From assembly GCA_000597885.1 (NCBI GenBank), contig CP004371.1, forward strand, positions 868,001 to 932,000: 64,000 nucleotides of DNA, in the 5' to 3' direction. This DNA is from Flammeovirgaceae bacterium 311 (GTDB taxonomy: Bacteria; Bacteroidota; Bacteroidia; Cytophagales; Cyclobacteriaceae). The notes below the pieces were generated by a model. It saw only the letters and a program-made list of their open reading frames with translations, searched no databases and was not told where the DNA came from. Both the position numbers and the translations under genes were made by a program. Numbering within the stretch: position 1 is the first letter of the stretch; every line of letters begins with the position of its first letter. Of the stretch, positions 8,352-17,369 are shown one piece after another.

Positions 8352-8365
8352 CGCAAACGTTTTCA
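8352..8365. promoter_or_regulatory. LacI-like operator candidate upstream of the fadL-like gene
   Basis: CGCAAACGTTTTCA contains the AAACGTTT core and matches the pckA operators (TTCAAACGTTTGCA) at 11 of 14 positions. It lies just after ypdA and about 220 bp before the fadL-like start. The rest of the 240-bp gap is AT-rich with no other clear site. Confidence 0.35.
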
Positions 8366-8582
8366 TAATTTTTTGTTGTAAATATTATGAAGTTTTATTA
8401 AAAATTTTTCAGTAAAAATCTTAATGTATTACATATATTTTAAAAAAGGAATAGATAAAATAACATCTCTATATACGCTGCATGCAGAGTAAAAATCAGG
8501 GTCTTTAACCATTTCTTCAAGTACTCAAGTGTTCTGTGTATATTTCAGAAATTTATCTTATTTGATAACCTTTAGACAAAGC

Positions 8583-9839
8583 ATGAAAAGAGGACTTTTG
8601 ACATTGCTTGCTGCAGCTCTTGTGAGCGGTAGTGCCTGGGCCAGTGGGTATCAGGTATTACTTCAAAGTAACCGCTCTACTGCCATGGGCAACATTGGTG
8701 TTGGTTTGCGCCCCGACCCATCATCCATTAATTTCAATCCAGGCGCCCTGGCGATGATGCGCCAGAATGGTATCCAGATAGGAGCAAATCTTATTTATGC
8801 CAATATCGCCTACAGGCCTGCAGATAATCCCGATGAAATTTACAGAACAGATAATCCTACAGGTACCCCTTTTCACGCTTTTGCTGCCTTTGGACCGGCA
8901 GATAGCAAGCTTAAATTTGGCCTGGGGGTATACACTCCCTACGGAAGTACTGTTAACTGGGGCAACGAATGGATAGGAAGAACTAGCCTTACCCAGCTTT
9001 CTCTATCTGCCATTTTTATTCAGCCTACCATTAGCTACAAGATCAGTGATAAAGTATCTATCGGAGCAGGTTTTATCTACTCTATAGGAAGTGTGAATTT
9101 ACAGCGCGACCTGGAGCCCCTAAGCTACGAACCCAGACAATATATACACGCTGAACTTGATGGCAGAGCCAGTGGCATTGGCTATAACGTAGGTATCTTC
9201 TTTGCTCCTACTGATAAACTAACGGTTGGTGTTAATTACCGCAGCCGGGTAAATATGGAAGTAAGTGATGGAGAAGCTACTTTTTCTAACCGCCCTGCAT
9301 TTATTGTAAATGCTGGCCTGGTTCCGGAAAGCACTTCTTTTACGGCAGAACTGCCGCTGCCATCTTACCTTACCATTGGTGCTGCTTACCAGGTAACAGA
9401 TAAACTTATGTTTGGACTGGACGTTAGCCGTGCCGGCTGGAGTGCATATGAAAGACTGCGTTTTAACTATGGTGAGCCTGTTGGTGGGCAAAGCTTTACA
9501 GAAGCTCCCAGAAATTATGAAGATGCCTGGACTTTCAAGTTTGGCGGAGAGTATAGCGTGGCAGAAACTTTCAAGCTACGTGCAGGTGCTTACTATGATC
9601 AGACCCCGGTACAGGAAGGTTACCTGACTGCCGAAACTCCAGATGCCAATACCGTTGGCCTGACAGCCGGATTTGGTCTTGCCCTTAGCGATCGCTTCAA
9701 TATTGATGGTTCATTCCTGTATATCAATAAAGAACAAAGAACAAATGTAGATCTTCAGGACCCTGCCATCGACAATCCTGTTGGAACCTACAAATCAATT
9801 GCTGTGATCCCGGGTCTGTCTTTAACCTATAAATTCTAA
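8583..9839 (+). CDS. OmpP1/FadL family outer-membrane transporter
   Basis: From ATG 8583 the product is 418 residues with a signal peptide (MKRGLLTLLAAALVSGSAWA) cleaved before SGYQVLLQSNRSTAMGNIGVG. That segment corresponds to the FadL N-terminal hatch signature. The rest alternates amphipathic beta strands and ends in LTYKF, a typical outer-membrane barrel C-terminus. FadL proteins bring long-chain fatty acids or other hydrophobic compounds across the outer membrane. The gene sits 11 bp upstream of an SGNH lipoprotein, and the two form an operon closed by a hairpin at 11564-11591. Confidence 0.88.
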   Translation: MKRGLLTLLAAALVSGSAWASGYQVLLQSNRSTAMGNIGVGLRPDPSSINFNPGALAMMRQNGIQIGANLIYANIAYRPADNPDEIYRTDNPTGTPFHAFAAFGPADSKLKFGLGVYTPYGSTVNWGNEWIGRTSLTQLSLSAIFIQPTISYKISDKVSIGAGFIYSIGSVNLQRDLEPLSYEPRQYIHAELDGRASGIGYNVGIFFAPTDKLTVGVNYRSRVNMEVSDGEATFSNRPAFIVNAGLVPESTSFTAELPLPSYLTIGAAYQVTDKLMFGLDVSRAGWSAYERLRFNYGEPVGGQSFTEAPRNYEDAWTFKFGGEYSVAETFKLRAGAYYDQTPVQEGYLTAETPDANTVGLTAGFGLALSDRFNIDGSFLYINKEQRTNVDLQDPAIDNPVGTYKSIAVIPGLSLTYKF

Positions 9840-9850
9840 GATATCCAACC

Positions 9851-11557
9851 ATGAAATATATAAACTTTAAATACCCTCTGCTGGCTCTTCTTGCTTCTAT
9901 GGCCATAACAGCCTGTGAGCCAGATGTTGAGCTCGACCAGGTTTCTCCCGAAGAAGCCAGTGGCCAGGCCGACTTTTCAGTATATGTAGCTTTAGGGAAT
10001 TCACTAACCGCCGGTTATGCAGATGCCGCCCTCAACAGACAGGGTCAGATCTGGTCTTACCCGGCAATCATGGCTGAAAGAATACAGACCATACAGCCTG
10101 AACTGACTTTCAACCAGCCATTACTTCCGGAAGGGGTAGCAAACGGAACCCGCTATATTCAAAGCTTTAATGCAGCCGGTACACCTGTTATTGTTCCTGT
10201 AAGCAACGGATTATCTGCACAACAAATATATGCACCTATTAGTGGTACATTCCAGAATCTTGGTGTACCAGGTGCAAAGGTGGGCCATTTAATTATGCCT
10301 GGCTATGGCAGCTCACAGGGAAATCCATACTTTGCCAGGTTTGCTACTTCGCAGGCAGCAACAGTGGTAGGAATGGCTGCTGATCAGGATCCTACCTTCT
10401 TTACCCTCTGGATAGGCAATAATGATGTTTTAGGTTATGCACTGGCAGGTGGCGAAGCAGACGAAATCACTTCTCCAGCTGACTTTGAAGCAAGATACCG
10501 TGCCATCATCAATCAGCTGAAAGATGCTAATCCTAACATCGAAGGTGCCCTGGCCAACATACCAGATATAGGCGGTACTCCTATGTTCAGCCAGTTTCCC
10601 TGGAATGGCCTTGGTCCTCTTTCACAGGAACAGGCATCATTACTGAATGCCGGGTTCGAAGCCCAGCTTAGAAACCAGGTGATCAGAGGAGTGATTACAG
10701 AAGGTGCAAGACGGCAGATTATTGCTGCAGTGGCTCCGCAGGTTGTGTATCAGCAGGCACGGGCCACCATGACTGAAGAAGAGGCACAGGAATTTATGCA
10801 ATCGCCAGCAGGCCAGGCCGCTATCAACAGTTTGATCACGTCGCTAACCAATGATGAAGAACCGGAAGCTGTAAATAATCTAGTGGTGCAAAACCTGAAC
10901 TCAGAGCCTGTACAGGCTCAGATAGAGCAAAATTACCAGGGTGCCTTACAGGCTGATGCTGCAGGCCAGCTGGCTCAGGCACTTGGTGAAGAGGGTGTTG
11001 CTGCAGTTAATGCAAACCAGGAGGCACAGTTAACCCAGCTTCGCTCAGCTGGCTTCTTCCCCAACTTTACCGAAGGCATGAATCCTTTCCTTGTTGAGGA
11101 TGAAAACAGCCCCTCTACATTTAGAGTTGCCCGTGAAACCGATAGAATCTTGCTTTCAGGTGTGTCTAACCCTGCAATTTTCAATCCTCTGGAGGGTAGA
11201 GCTATTTTACCGGGAGCCTATGTATTAGATGCAACAGAAATGGCCGAGATAGAATCAGCCATAGAAGCCTACAATAATATTATCAGAACCGTTGCAAATG
11301 AAAATACCTTTGCACTGGTCGATATGAACACATTCTTTGATCGCGTAGTTAGCGGTGGCATCTCTGAAGGAGGCAATACCTTTACAAACGCCTTTGTTTC
11401 CGGTAATGCATTCAGCCTGGATGGTGTACACCTTACCCCTAAAGGCTATGCTTTGGTTGCACGTAAATTCATTGATGACATCAATGCATACTACGGCTCC
11501 AGCATTCCAAAGCCAAACCTGGACAGGTACCCGGCAGTGACATTCCCTGGTAACTAA
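9851..11557 (+). CDS. SGNH/GDSL hydrolase lipoprotein
   Basis: This 568-residue protein has a lipobox (AITAC, lipidated Cys22). The SGNH blocks are GNSLTAG (nucleophile Ser51), the Gly of block II in NLGVPGAKV, GNND (189-192) and DGVHLTPKGY (Asp524, His527), so it should be an active esterase or lipase. It is longer than typical members because about 330 residues separate GNND from the DxxH block. This insert includes an Ala/Gln-rich helical stretch around residues 310-400. Together with the FadL-like gene just upstream it suggests hydrolysis of an ester lipid at the outer membrane followed by uptake. Confidence 0.88.
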   Translation: MKYINFKYPLLALLASMAITACEPDVELDQVSPEEASGQADFSVYVALGNSLTAGYADAALNRQGQIWSYPAIMAERIQTIQPELTFNQPLLPEGVANGTRYIQSFNAAGTPVIVPVSNGLSAQQIYAPISGTFQNLGVPGAKVGHLIMPGYGSSQGNPYFARFATSQAATVVGMAADQDPTFFTLWIGNNDVLGYALAGGEADEITSPADFEARYRAIINQLKDANPNIEGALANIPDIGGTPMFSQFPWNGLGPLSQEQASLLNAGFEAQLRNQVIRGVITEGARRQIIAAVAPQVVYQQARATMTEEEAQEFMQSPAGQAAINSLITSLTNDEEPEAVNNLVVQNLNSEPVQAQIEQNYQGALQADAAGQLAQALGEEGVAAVNANQEAQLTQLRSAGFFPNFTEGMNPFLVEDENSPSTFRVARETDRILLSGVSNPAIFNPLEGRAILPGAYVLDATEMAEIESAIEAYNNIIRTVANENTFALVDMNTFFDRVVSGGISEGGNTFTNAFVSGNAFSLDGVHLTPKGYALVARKFIDDINAYYGSSIPKPNLDRYPAVTFPGN

Positions 11558-11563
11558 TAAACT

Positions 11564-11591
11564 CAAAAGCCGGCTAACTACCGGCTTTTTT
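11564..11591 (+). terminator. Terminator of the fadL-SGNH operon
   Basis: AGCCGG and CCGGCT arms with a 7-nt loop are followed by six Ts. The hairpin lies 7 bp after the SGNH stop codon. Confidence 0.88.
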
Positions 11592-11633
11592 GACTTGATA
11601 TTCAATGTTTAAACTTTAATTATTTATTTTTTG

Positions 11634-11665
11634 TTGTAGATTAAATGAATTATGTTTTACATTTG
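11634..11665 (+). promoter_or_regulatory. Promoter of the yceI-like gene
   Basis: A TTG (11634-11636) is followed after 21 bp by TACATTTG (11658-11665), an exact TAnnTTTG box. The predicted leader to the ATG at 11701 is about 28 nt. Confidence 0.55.
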
Positions 11666-11700
11666 CACAGTCAGTTTGACATTTTAATAATACCACTACT

Positions 11701-12438
11701 ATGAAATTGAACAAATCCTTTTACGCCCTCCTGATGGCAGGTGCACTTTTTGCAGCCTGCGACAGCAAGCCAGCCGGCGATGTTGCCGAGGTTGGTGAAG
11801 CACAGGAAGTTTCTGACATTCAAAGTGAAGCCACCTTTGCTGTTGATAAAAGCGCCAGCAAAGTTGCCTGGATCGGTCTTAAACCAGGTGGCCGCCACTA
11901 CGGTACATTCGGCATCCAGGATGGAGCACTTGAAATTCAAAATGGTGAAGTTGCCGGTGGTAATCTTGTGATAGACCTGAATGACATAGACGTTAAGGAC
12001 CTGGAAGGTGAATACAGGGACAAACTTACCGGTCACCTGAAGTCTCCCGACTTCTTTGATGTTGCCAATTCTCCTACTGGTAATTTTGTTATCACTTCTG
12101 TAACCAAGCTCGATGGTACTGCCTCTGATGCTGCTCTTAATGAAGAGTCAAGAAAAGAAGTGGATAATGCTGCCGATCAGTTTGTACCAGAGGTAACCAA
12201 CCCAACGCACCGCGTAACTGGTAATCTTACCCTGCGTGACACTACCCTTAGCGTTACCTTCCCCGCACAAATTCAAATGACAGACAACGGCCTGCAGGCC
12301 AAGGCACGTTTTGTAATTGACCGCACCAACTGGGGTATTACTTTCCGCGACGATACCAGCCCTGTTAACCGTGCAAAAGACGAAGTTATTTATAACAATG
12401 TAGCTGTTGGCTTTGATTTGAATGCCAAGAGACAATAA
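11701..12438 (+). CDS. YceI family lipoprotein
   Basis: This 245-residue protein has a signal peptide and lipobox (LFAAC, Cys20). Its YceI-like beta-barrel domain begins at about residue 45 (FAVDKSASKVAWIGLKPGGRHYGTF). The conserved HLKSPDFFDVANSPTGNFVITSV and NRTNWGI-like segments are visible (here DRTNWGITF). YceI domains are lipocalin-like and bind isoprenoids or other long lipids in the periplasm. It has its own promoter and a terminator, so it is a single-gene transcript. It may share lipid-related biology with the FadL-SGNH pair upstream, but this is inference. Confidence 0.88.
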   Translation: MKLNKSFYALLMAGALFAACDSKPAGDVAEVGEAQEVSDIQSEATFAVDKSASKVAWIGLKPGGRHYGTFGIQDGALEIQNGEVAGGNLVIDLNDIDVKDLEGEYRDKLTGHLKSPDFFDVANSPTGNFVITSVTKLDGTASDAALNEESRKEVDNAADQFVPEVTNPTHRVTGNLTLRDTTLSVTFPAQIQMTDNGLQAKARFVIDRTNWGITFRDDTSPVNRAKDEVIYNNVAVGFDLNAKRQ

Positions 12439-12458
12439 ATTTTAATTACGATTAGCTT

Positions 12459-12492
12459 AAAGGGAAATTCCATCTGGGATTTCCCTTTTTTT
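12459..12492 (+). terminator. Terminator of the yceI-like gene
   Basis: GGGAAAT and ATTTCCC arms (extended by AAA/TTT) with a 10-nt loop are followed by eight Ts. The T run ends exactly where the pabB -7 box begins. Confidence 0.85.
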
Positions 12493-12499
12493 ATCTTTG
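12492..12499 (+). promoter_or_regulatory. -7 box of pabB, near-leaderless
   Basis: TATCTTTG matches TAnnTTTG and ends 8 bp before the ATG at 12508. Initiation would therefore fall at or next to the start codon. The upstream promoter half overlaps the yceI terminator hairpin. Confidence 0.5.
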
Positions 12500-12507
12500 C
12501 ACCCGAG

Positions 12508-13806
12508 ATGCGCCAGCAAAAGCAGTATGCAATTCCTCCTGATCAGATTCAGCACTTTGCTGAACTAGCTTTGCAATGGGCAATGCAGCAGGAGGAATAT
12601 ATAGCTTATTATAGCTCCTGTGGCATTTCTTATGCCTATGGTTCTTTTCCACAGCTGCTGGCCATTGGCGCCAGCCAGCTGATAGAACCTGACGATGCAC
12701 CTTTCGAAGTACTGCTACAGCAGCACCGGCAGCAACCCGACTGGTACTTTGGTTATTTTGCCTATGAGCTGAAGAATCAGATTCACCGGCTCAAGAGCGA
12801 AAATCCCGGAAGACTCAGCCAGCCTCCCTGCGCTTTTTTCAGGCCTAAACACCTGCTGCATTTCAACCAGGAGGGCGTATTGATAGAATCCGCTGAAAAC
12901 CCCCAGCTTCTTCTAGAGGCCATCTTTGCTACCACCTTAGCACACCTGCGCCCGGCAAAGAATGCCAGCCTGCAGGCAGGGATGCATAAAGAAGAATATC
13001 TGCAGAAGGTAAATAAAATACAGGAGCACATCCAGGAAGGTGACTGCTACGAACTAAACATGTGCATGGAGTTTCGGGCAGATGATTACAGCGAGGATCC
13101 CCTCCTGCTCTTCCGATTATTAACCAGCGCCTCTCCTGCCCCTTTTACCTGCTTTCAGCGCTTTAAGGATCAGTACCTGATTTCAGCTTCGCCTGAGAGA
13201 TTTTTAAAAAAAGAAAAGAGCCTACTCATCTCCCAGCCCATCAAAGGCACCATCAGGCGTGGCCTTTCCAGTGCGGAAGACAGCCAGCTCAGACAGCAGC
13301 TGGCCGACAGTGAAAAAGATCGTGCAGAAAATCTGATGATCGTAGACCTGGTACGCAATGACCTTGCCCGTTCCTGCTCCTGGGGTTCGGTTGCTGTTCC
13401 GGAACTGTTCGGCATTTACTCCTTTCGGCAGGTACACCAAATGATTTCTACTGTTACCGGTACGTTAAGGCCTAGTGTACCCTTCACAGAGGCCATCAGA
13501 GCAGCTTTTCCCATGGGCAGCATGACCGGTGCACCCAAACACATTGTAATGGAGCTGATAGACCTCTACGAAAACGTACAGCGTGGTTTATATAGTGGCG
13601 CCGCTGGTTTTATTAGCCCTGCCGAAGACTTTGATTTCAATGTGGTGATCCGCAGCATGCTCTATGATGCCAGCAAGAAACGCCTTAGTTTCAGTGTAGG
13701 TGGTGCTATCACCTGGGATTCAGTCCCGGAAGAGGAATATAACGAATGTCTGCTGAAGGCCAGGGCCATGCTGGAAATCCTGGGAGCAAAAACAGGCCAG
13801 GAATAA
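12508..13806 (+). CDS. pabB: Aminodeoxychorismate synthase component I
   Basis: This 432-residue chorismate-binding enzyme makes 4-amino-4-deoxychorismate for folate. The chorismate-binding domain occupies residues about 155-425 and contains PIKGT (244-248), where Lys246 marks PabB; anthranilate synthase has PIAGT. Further family blocks are [20 protein letters not shown] and GGAITWDS. The N-terminal third is a weakly conserved PabB/TrpE-like domain. The glutaminase PabA and lyase PabC are not adjacent. No SD sequence is visible, consistent with the -7 box directly upstream of the ATG. Confidence 0.88.
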   Translation: MRQQKQYAIPPDQIQHFAELALQWAMQQEEYIAYYSSCGISYAYGSFPQLLAIGASQLIEPDDAPFEVLLQQHRQQPDWYFGYFAYELKNQIHRLKSENPGRLSQPPCAFFRPKHLLHFNQEGVLIESAENPQLLLEAIFATTLAHLRPAKNASLQAGMHKEEYLQKVNKIQEHIQEGDCYELNMCMEFRADDYSEDPLLLFRLLTSASPAPFTCFQRFKDQYLISASPERFLKKEKSLLISQPIKGTIRRGLSSAEDSQLRQQLADSEKDRAENLMIVDLVRNDLARSCSWGSVAVPELFGIYSFRQVHQMISTVTGTLRPSVPFTEAIRAAFPMGSMTGAPKHIVMELIDLYENVQRGLYSGAAGFISPAEDFDFNVVIRSMLYDASKKRLSFSVGGAITWDSVPEEEYNECLLKARAMLEILGAKTGQE

Positions 13807-13833
13807 GAATTCATTTGGAATTATACTGACAAA

Positions 13834-13865
13834 TTGTCACAACATTCGGGAATTTAGTATATTTG
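13834..13865 (+). promoter_or_regulatory. Promoter of miaB
   Basis: TTG (13834-13836) is followed after 21 bp by TATATTTG (13858-13865), an exact TAnnTTTG box. The leader to ATG 13898 would be about 26 nt. Confidence 0.6.
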
Positions 13866-13897
13866 CAATCCTGTTTAAAGCTGGATTGAAAGAGTAT

Positions 13898-15358
13898 ATG
13901 AAGAACCTGATTCAGGAGATAGATCTGCTGCCACAAGAGCAGCCTGTAGAAGAAAGCTGCGGCGTAAAAGTATCGGTAGACCAAAATACCGGCAAGGCCC
14001 GCAAGCTTTATATTGAAAGCTATGGCTGTCAGATGAATTTCTCTGATAGTGAGATTGTGTCGTCCATCATGCAAAAGGAAGGTTTTGACACCACCAGCCA
14101 TGCCGAAGAAGCTGATATCATCTTTTTAAACACCTGCTCTATCCGTGAAAAGGCAGAGCAAACGGTCCGCAACCGCCTAACACACTTCAATGGCCTTAAG
14201 AAGCATAAGCCTGAAATGATGGTAGGTATTTTAGGCTGTATGGCCGAACGCCTGAAAGAAAAGCTGCTGGAAGAAGAAAAGATTGTAGACCTGGTAGTGG
14301 GCCCAGATGCCTACCGTGACCTGCCAAAGCTGATCAGCACAGCAGACGAAGGACAGAAAGCTGTGAATGTGTTCCTCTCCCGTGAGGAAACCTATGCCGA
14401 TATCAGCCCGGTGCGCCTTAACTCCAATGGGGTAACTGCCTTTATCTCCATTATGCGGGGTTGTGACAACATGTGCTCCTTCTGTGTGGTGCCCTTTACC
14501 CGCGGCCGCGAACGCAGCCGGGATCCTCATTCTGTTGTGGCAGAGGCACGCCAGTTATTCGAACAGGGCTTCCGTGAAGTTACCCTGCTGGGACAGAATG
14601 TAGACAGCTACAAATGGTCACCTGAAGAAAATAACAAAGCAAAGCTGGAAAAATCAGGGGTGGCAGAGGTTGTTAACTTTGCCCATTTGCTGCAAATGGT
14701 AGCCGCAATCAGCCCGGAACTAAGGGTACGTTTCTCTACCTCTCATCCAAAAGATATTACGGATGAGGTACTGCATACCATGTCCCGCTACGAAAATATC
14801 TGCAAATACATTCACCTGCCTGCCCAGAGCGGTAACAGCAGAGTACTGCAGCTCATGAACCGCACCTACGACCGTGAGTGGTACCTGGAACGCGTAGCAG
14901 CGATCCGCAGCATTCTGGGCGAGGAATGTGGCATCAGCTCTGACTTTATTGCCGGCTTCTGCACCGAAACTGAAGATGAGCATCAGGATACCCTTAGCCT
15001 GCTCGATCTGGTGAAATATGACTTCAGCTATATGTTCTTCTACAGTGAAAGGCCTGGTACGCTGGCCGCCAAGAAGTTTGAGGACGATATACCGCTGGAA
15101 GTAAAAAAGCGCCGCCTCAGCGAAATTATTCAGAAACAGCAGCAGAATGCACTGGAGCGCAACAAGCTCGATGTTGGCAAAGTACATAAAGTACTGATAG
15201 AAGGATTCTCGCGCAAATCAGACCAGCAGCTACAGGGGCGTAACACTGCCAACAAAGTAATCATCTTCGACAAGGGTAATCTGCAGAAAGGCCAATATGT
15301 AAATGTGCTGGTAACCGGCTGCACAGGTGCTACCCTTTTTGGAGAAGTAGTAGATTAA
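13898..15358 (+). CDS. miaB: tRNA-2-methylthio-N6-dimethylallyladenosine synthase
   Basis: This 486-residue radical-SAM enzyme methylthiolates i6A37 of tRNAs reading UNN codons. It has the UPF0004 domain starting [12 protein letters not shown] with its three cluster Cys, and the radical-SAM motif CDNMCSFC with the nearby GRERSRDP signature. The C-terminal TRAM domain ends [15 protein letters not shown]. The in-frame TTG at 13886 is less likely than ATG 13898. In related genomes miaB is followed by a sigma-54 activator, lptE and secG, as here. About 185 bp with no recognisable element separate it from the next gene. Confidence 0.95.
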   Translation: MKNLIQEIDLLPQEQPVEESCGVKVSVDQNTGKARKLYIESYGCQMNFSDSEIVSSIMQKEGFDTTSHAEEADIIFLNTCSIREKAEQTVRNRLTHFNGLKKHKPEMMVGILGCMAERLKEKLLEEEKIVDLVVGPDAYRDLPKLISTADEGQKAVNVFLSREETYADISPVRLNSNGVTAFISIMRGCDNMCSFCVVPFTRGRERSRDPHSVVAEARQLFEQGFREVTLLGQNVDSYKWSPEENNKAKLEKSGVAEVVNFAHLLQMVAAISPELRVRFSTSHPKDITDEVLHTMSRYENICKYIHLPAQSGNSRVLQLMNRTYDREWYLERVAAIRSILGEECGISSDFIAGFCTETEDEHQDTLSLLDLVKYDFSYMFFYSERPGTLAAKKFEDDIPLEVKKRRLSEIIQKQQQNALERNKLDVGKVHKVLIEGFSRKSDQQLQGRNTANKVIIFDKGNLQKGQYVNVLVTGCTGATLFGEVVD

Positions 15359-15542
15359 TGTGACGATTCGCCCGGGGCCGTAGCCGCTGCGACTGTTGTA
15401 CTAATTATTGGATGTGCTAATTGTAAAACCAGTACCCTAAGATGGTTTCAAACTGGTAGGTTACCTCCGCAAAGAACCTAAATCAGTAATTTATATAAAT
15501 AGCACACTGATCACTCATTCACCCATTCACTCATTTTTCCAG

Positions 15543-16814
15543 GTGACAGAACAGGAATTACAGACAATAAAACTAAGATTTGGTATTGTGGGAAATTCCC
15601 CTTTGCTGAATCATGCCATAAAAGTGGCTTCTCAGGTAGCACCAACTGATATGACGGTGCTGATTACCGGTGAGAGTGGTGTGGGTAAAGAATCTTTTTC
15701 TAAGATCATTCACCATCTTAGTGCTCGCAAACACGGTCAGTTTATTGCGATCAACTGTGGCGCCATTCCGGAAGGAACTATTGATTCAGAGCTCTTCGGG
15801 CATGAAAAAGGCTCTTTTACAGGTGCAGCAGAAGCCCGTAAAGGGTATTTTGAAGTTACCAACGGCGGCACTATTTTCCTTGACGAAATTGGTGAGATGC
15901 CACTGGGCACACAGGCCAGGCTGCTAAGGGTACTGGAGAATGGAGAATTCATCAGGGTGGGGTCTTCCAAAGTACAGAAAACCGATGTGCGCGTGGTAAC
16001 TGCCACCAACGTAAACCTGATCGAGGCTGTAGAAAAGCGCAAGTTCAGGGAAGACCTGTACTACCGCCTAAGTACGGTACCCATTTTTGTGCCACCCCTG
16101 CGGGAGCGTGGCGATGATGTGGAGCTGCTTTTCATGAAATTTGCTTCTGATTTTGCAGAGCGTTACCGGGTACGTCCCATCAAGCTGGAGCCGGAAGCAG
16201 TAAGGGTACTGCTTGGCTACCGTTTTCCGGGAAATATCAGGCAATTAAAAAACCTGGTGGAGCAAATCAGTGTGCTGGAAATTAACCGCGATATTGATGC
16301 CGATACCTTAAGAAGGTACCTGCCACAGGAAGGCAGCCTTGTACCCGCGCTGGTACCCCGCTCTCAGCAAAATAAAGATGATAATTTCACGGAAAGGGAC
16401 CTCCTCTACAAGGTGCTTTTTGAAATGAGACGAGACCTGACCGATCTCAAGAAGCTGGTGCATGAGGTGCTGCAAAACGAAAGCTACGGCAGCCAGATCC
16501 TACACGACCACAGCAACCTATTCGACGGTATGGATAATGAAGAAGATTTCGAAGAGCAGGAGGCACAAGTAAGCTTGCGTCTGGAACGTACGGCTGCACG
16601 ACCGGAAACTCCTGCCTACGAGTTGGACAGTGTAGAAGACATTACGCATGAAATTGAAGAAGACGAATCACTTTCCCTGGAGAAAAAAGAAAAGGAAATG
16701 ATCGTTAAAGCGTTACGTAAGAACAACAACAAAAGAAAGTGGGCCGCACGGGATCTGGGTATTTCCGAACGCACATTATACAGAAAAATCAAACAGTATG
16801 AAATTGAAGAATAA
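15543..16814 (+). CDS. Sigma-54-interacting transcriptional activator without a receiver domain
   Basis: This 423-residue bacterial enhancer-binding protein starts almost directly with the AAA+ domain. Walker A is GESGVGKE (43-50), the sigma-54 contact loop is GSFTGA (90-95, an accepted variant of GAFTGA), and Walker B is TIFLDE (110-115). A Fis-type helix-turn-helix ends the protein (NNKRKWAARDLGISERTLYRKIKQ). No receiver, GAF or PAS domain precedes the AAA+ module. Instead an unusual, acidic, roughly 110-residue segment (about 275-385) links the AAA+ domain and the HTH. The start is GTG. It overlaps lptE by 17 bp. The -24/-12 promoter before groES, 3 kb downstream, is a candidate target. 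Confidence 0.9.
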   Translation: MTEQELQTIKLRFGIVGNSPLLNHAIKVASQVAPTDMTVLITGESGVGKESFSKIIHHLSARKHGQFIAINCGAIPEGTIDSELFGHEKGSFTGAAEARKGYFEVTNGGTIFLDEIGEMPLGTQARLLRVLENGEFIRVGSSKVQKTDVRVVTATNVNLIEAVEKRKFREDLYYRLSTVPIFVPPLRERGDDVELLFMKFASDFAERYRVRPIKLEPEAVRVLLGYRFPGNIRQLKNLVEQISVLEINRDIDADTLRRYLPQEGSLVPALVPRSQQNKDDNFTERDLLYKVLFEMRRDLTDLKKLVHEVLQNESYGSQILHDHSNLFDGMDNEEDFEEQEAQVSLRLERTAARPETPAYELDSVEDITHEIEEDESLSLEKKEKEMIVKALRKNNNKRKWAARDLGISERTLYRKIKQYEIEE

Positions 16815-17337
16815 CATGCGTACGCTCGTGCTCCTGCTGGCCATGGTAGTGGGGCTGCAGTCGTGTGGCTTCTATTCCTTTACAGGCTCCAGCCTCCCGC
16901 CTACCATCACTACTATCTCCATTCAGCAAATTTATAACGAAGCTGGTGGCGGTCCTCCCACTCTATCGCAGAGCTTTACTGAAAACATCAGGGATTTTTA
17001 CCAGCGCAACACTAACCTAAACCTGGTAAATGCCGAAGGCGATCTGCAGCTGGAAGGAACGATTGTTGGCTGGGACCTGGCACCTGTGGCCCCTACAGCC
17101 TCACAGAATCAGGATCAGTTTGGCGACCTTGCTGGCCAGCAGCGCTTAACCATTGCCGTTCGTATAAACTTTGTAAATATACAGGACGATACCAAAAGCT
17201 TTGAACGCACATTCTCATACTGGGCTGATTATGACCCACAGCAAACTGACCTGCAGTCTGAAGAGCCCCGCTTGATCGACGAAATTTCTGAAAGGATCAT
17301 TTTCGATGTATTTAATGCAACGGTAGCAAACTGGTAA
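16798..17337 (+). CDS. lptE: LptE family LPS-assembly lipoprotein
   Basis: This 179-residue lipoprotein (GLQSC lipobox, Cys23) begins its mature part with GFYSFTGSSLPPTITTISIQQIYNEA. This is the LptE/RlpB-like pattern seen in Bacteroidetes, where LptE plugs the LptD barrel that inserts lipopolysaccharide into the outer leaflet. The ATG at 16798 overlaps the activator gene by 17 bp; ATG 16816 would give a shorter but still intact signal peptide. LptD is not in the window. The position between the sigma-54 activator and secG matches the conserved neighbourhood. Confidence 0.82.
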   Translation: MKLKNNMRTLVLLLAMVVGLQSCGFYSFTGSSLPPTITTISIQQIYNEAGGGPPTLSQSFTENIRDFYQRNTNLNLVNAEGDLQLEGTIVGWDLAPVAPTASQNQDQFGDLAGQQRLTIAVRINFVNIQDDTKSFERTFSYWADYDPQQTDLQSEEPRLIDEISERIIFDVFNATVANW

Positions 17338-17369
17338 TTTTTTCATAACTTCATCAAAAAAGAAGAGGG

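Noticed and set aside
10648-10668. tRNA T-arm-like GGTTCGAA segment
   Set aside because: It lies inside the SGNH gene in frame, with no acceptor stem or anticodon arm around it.
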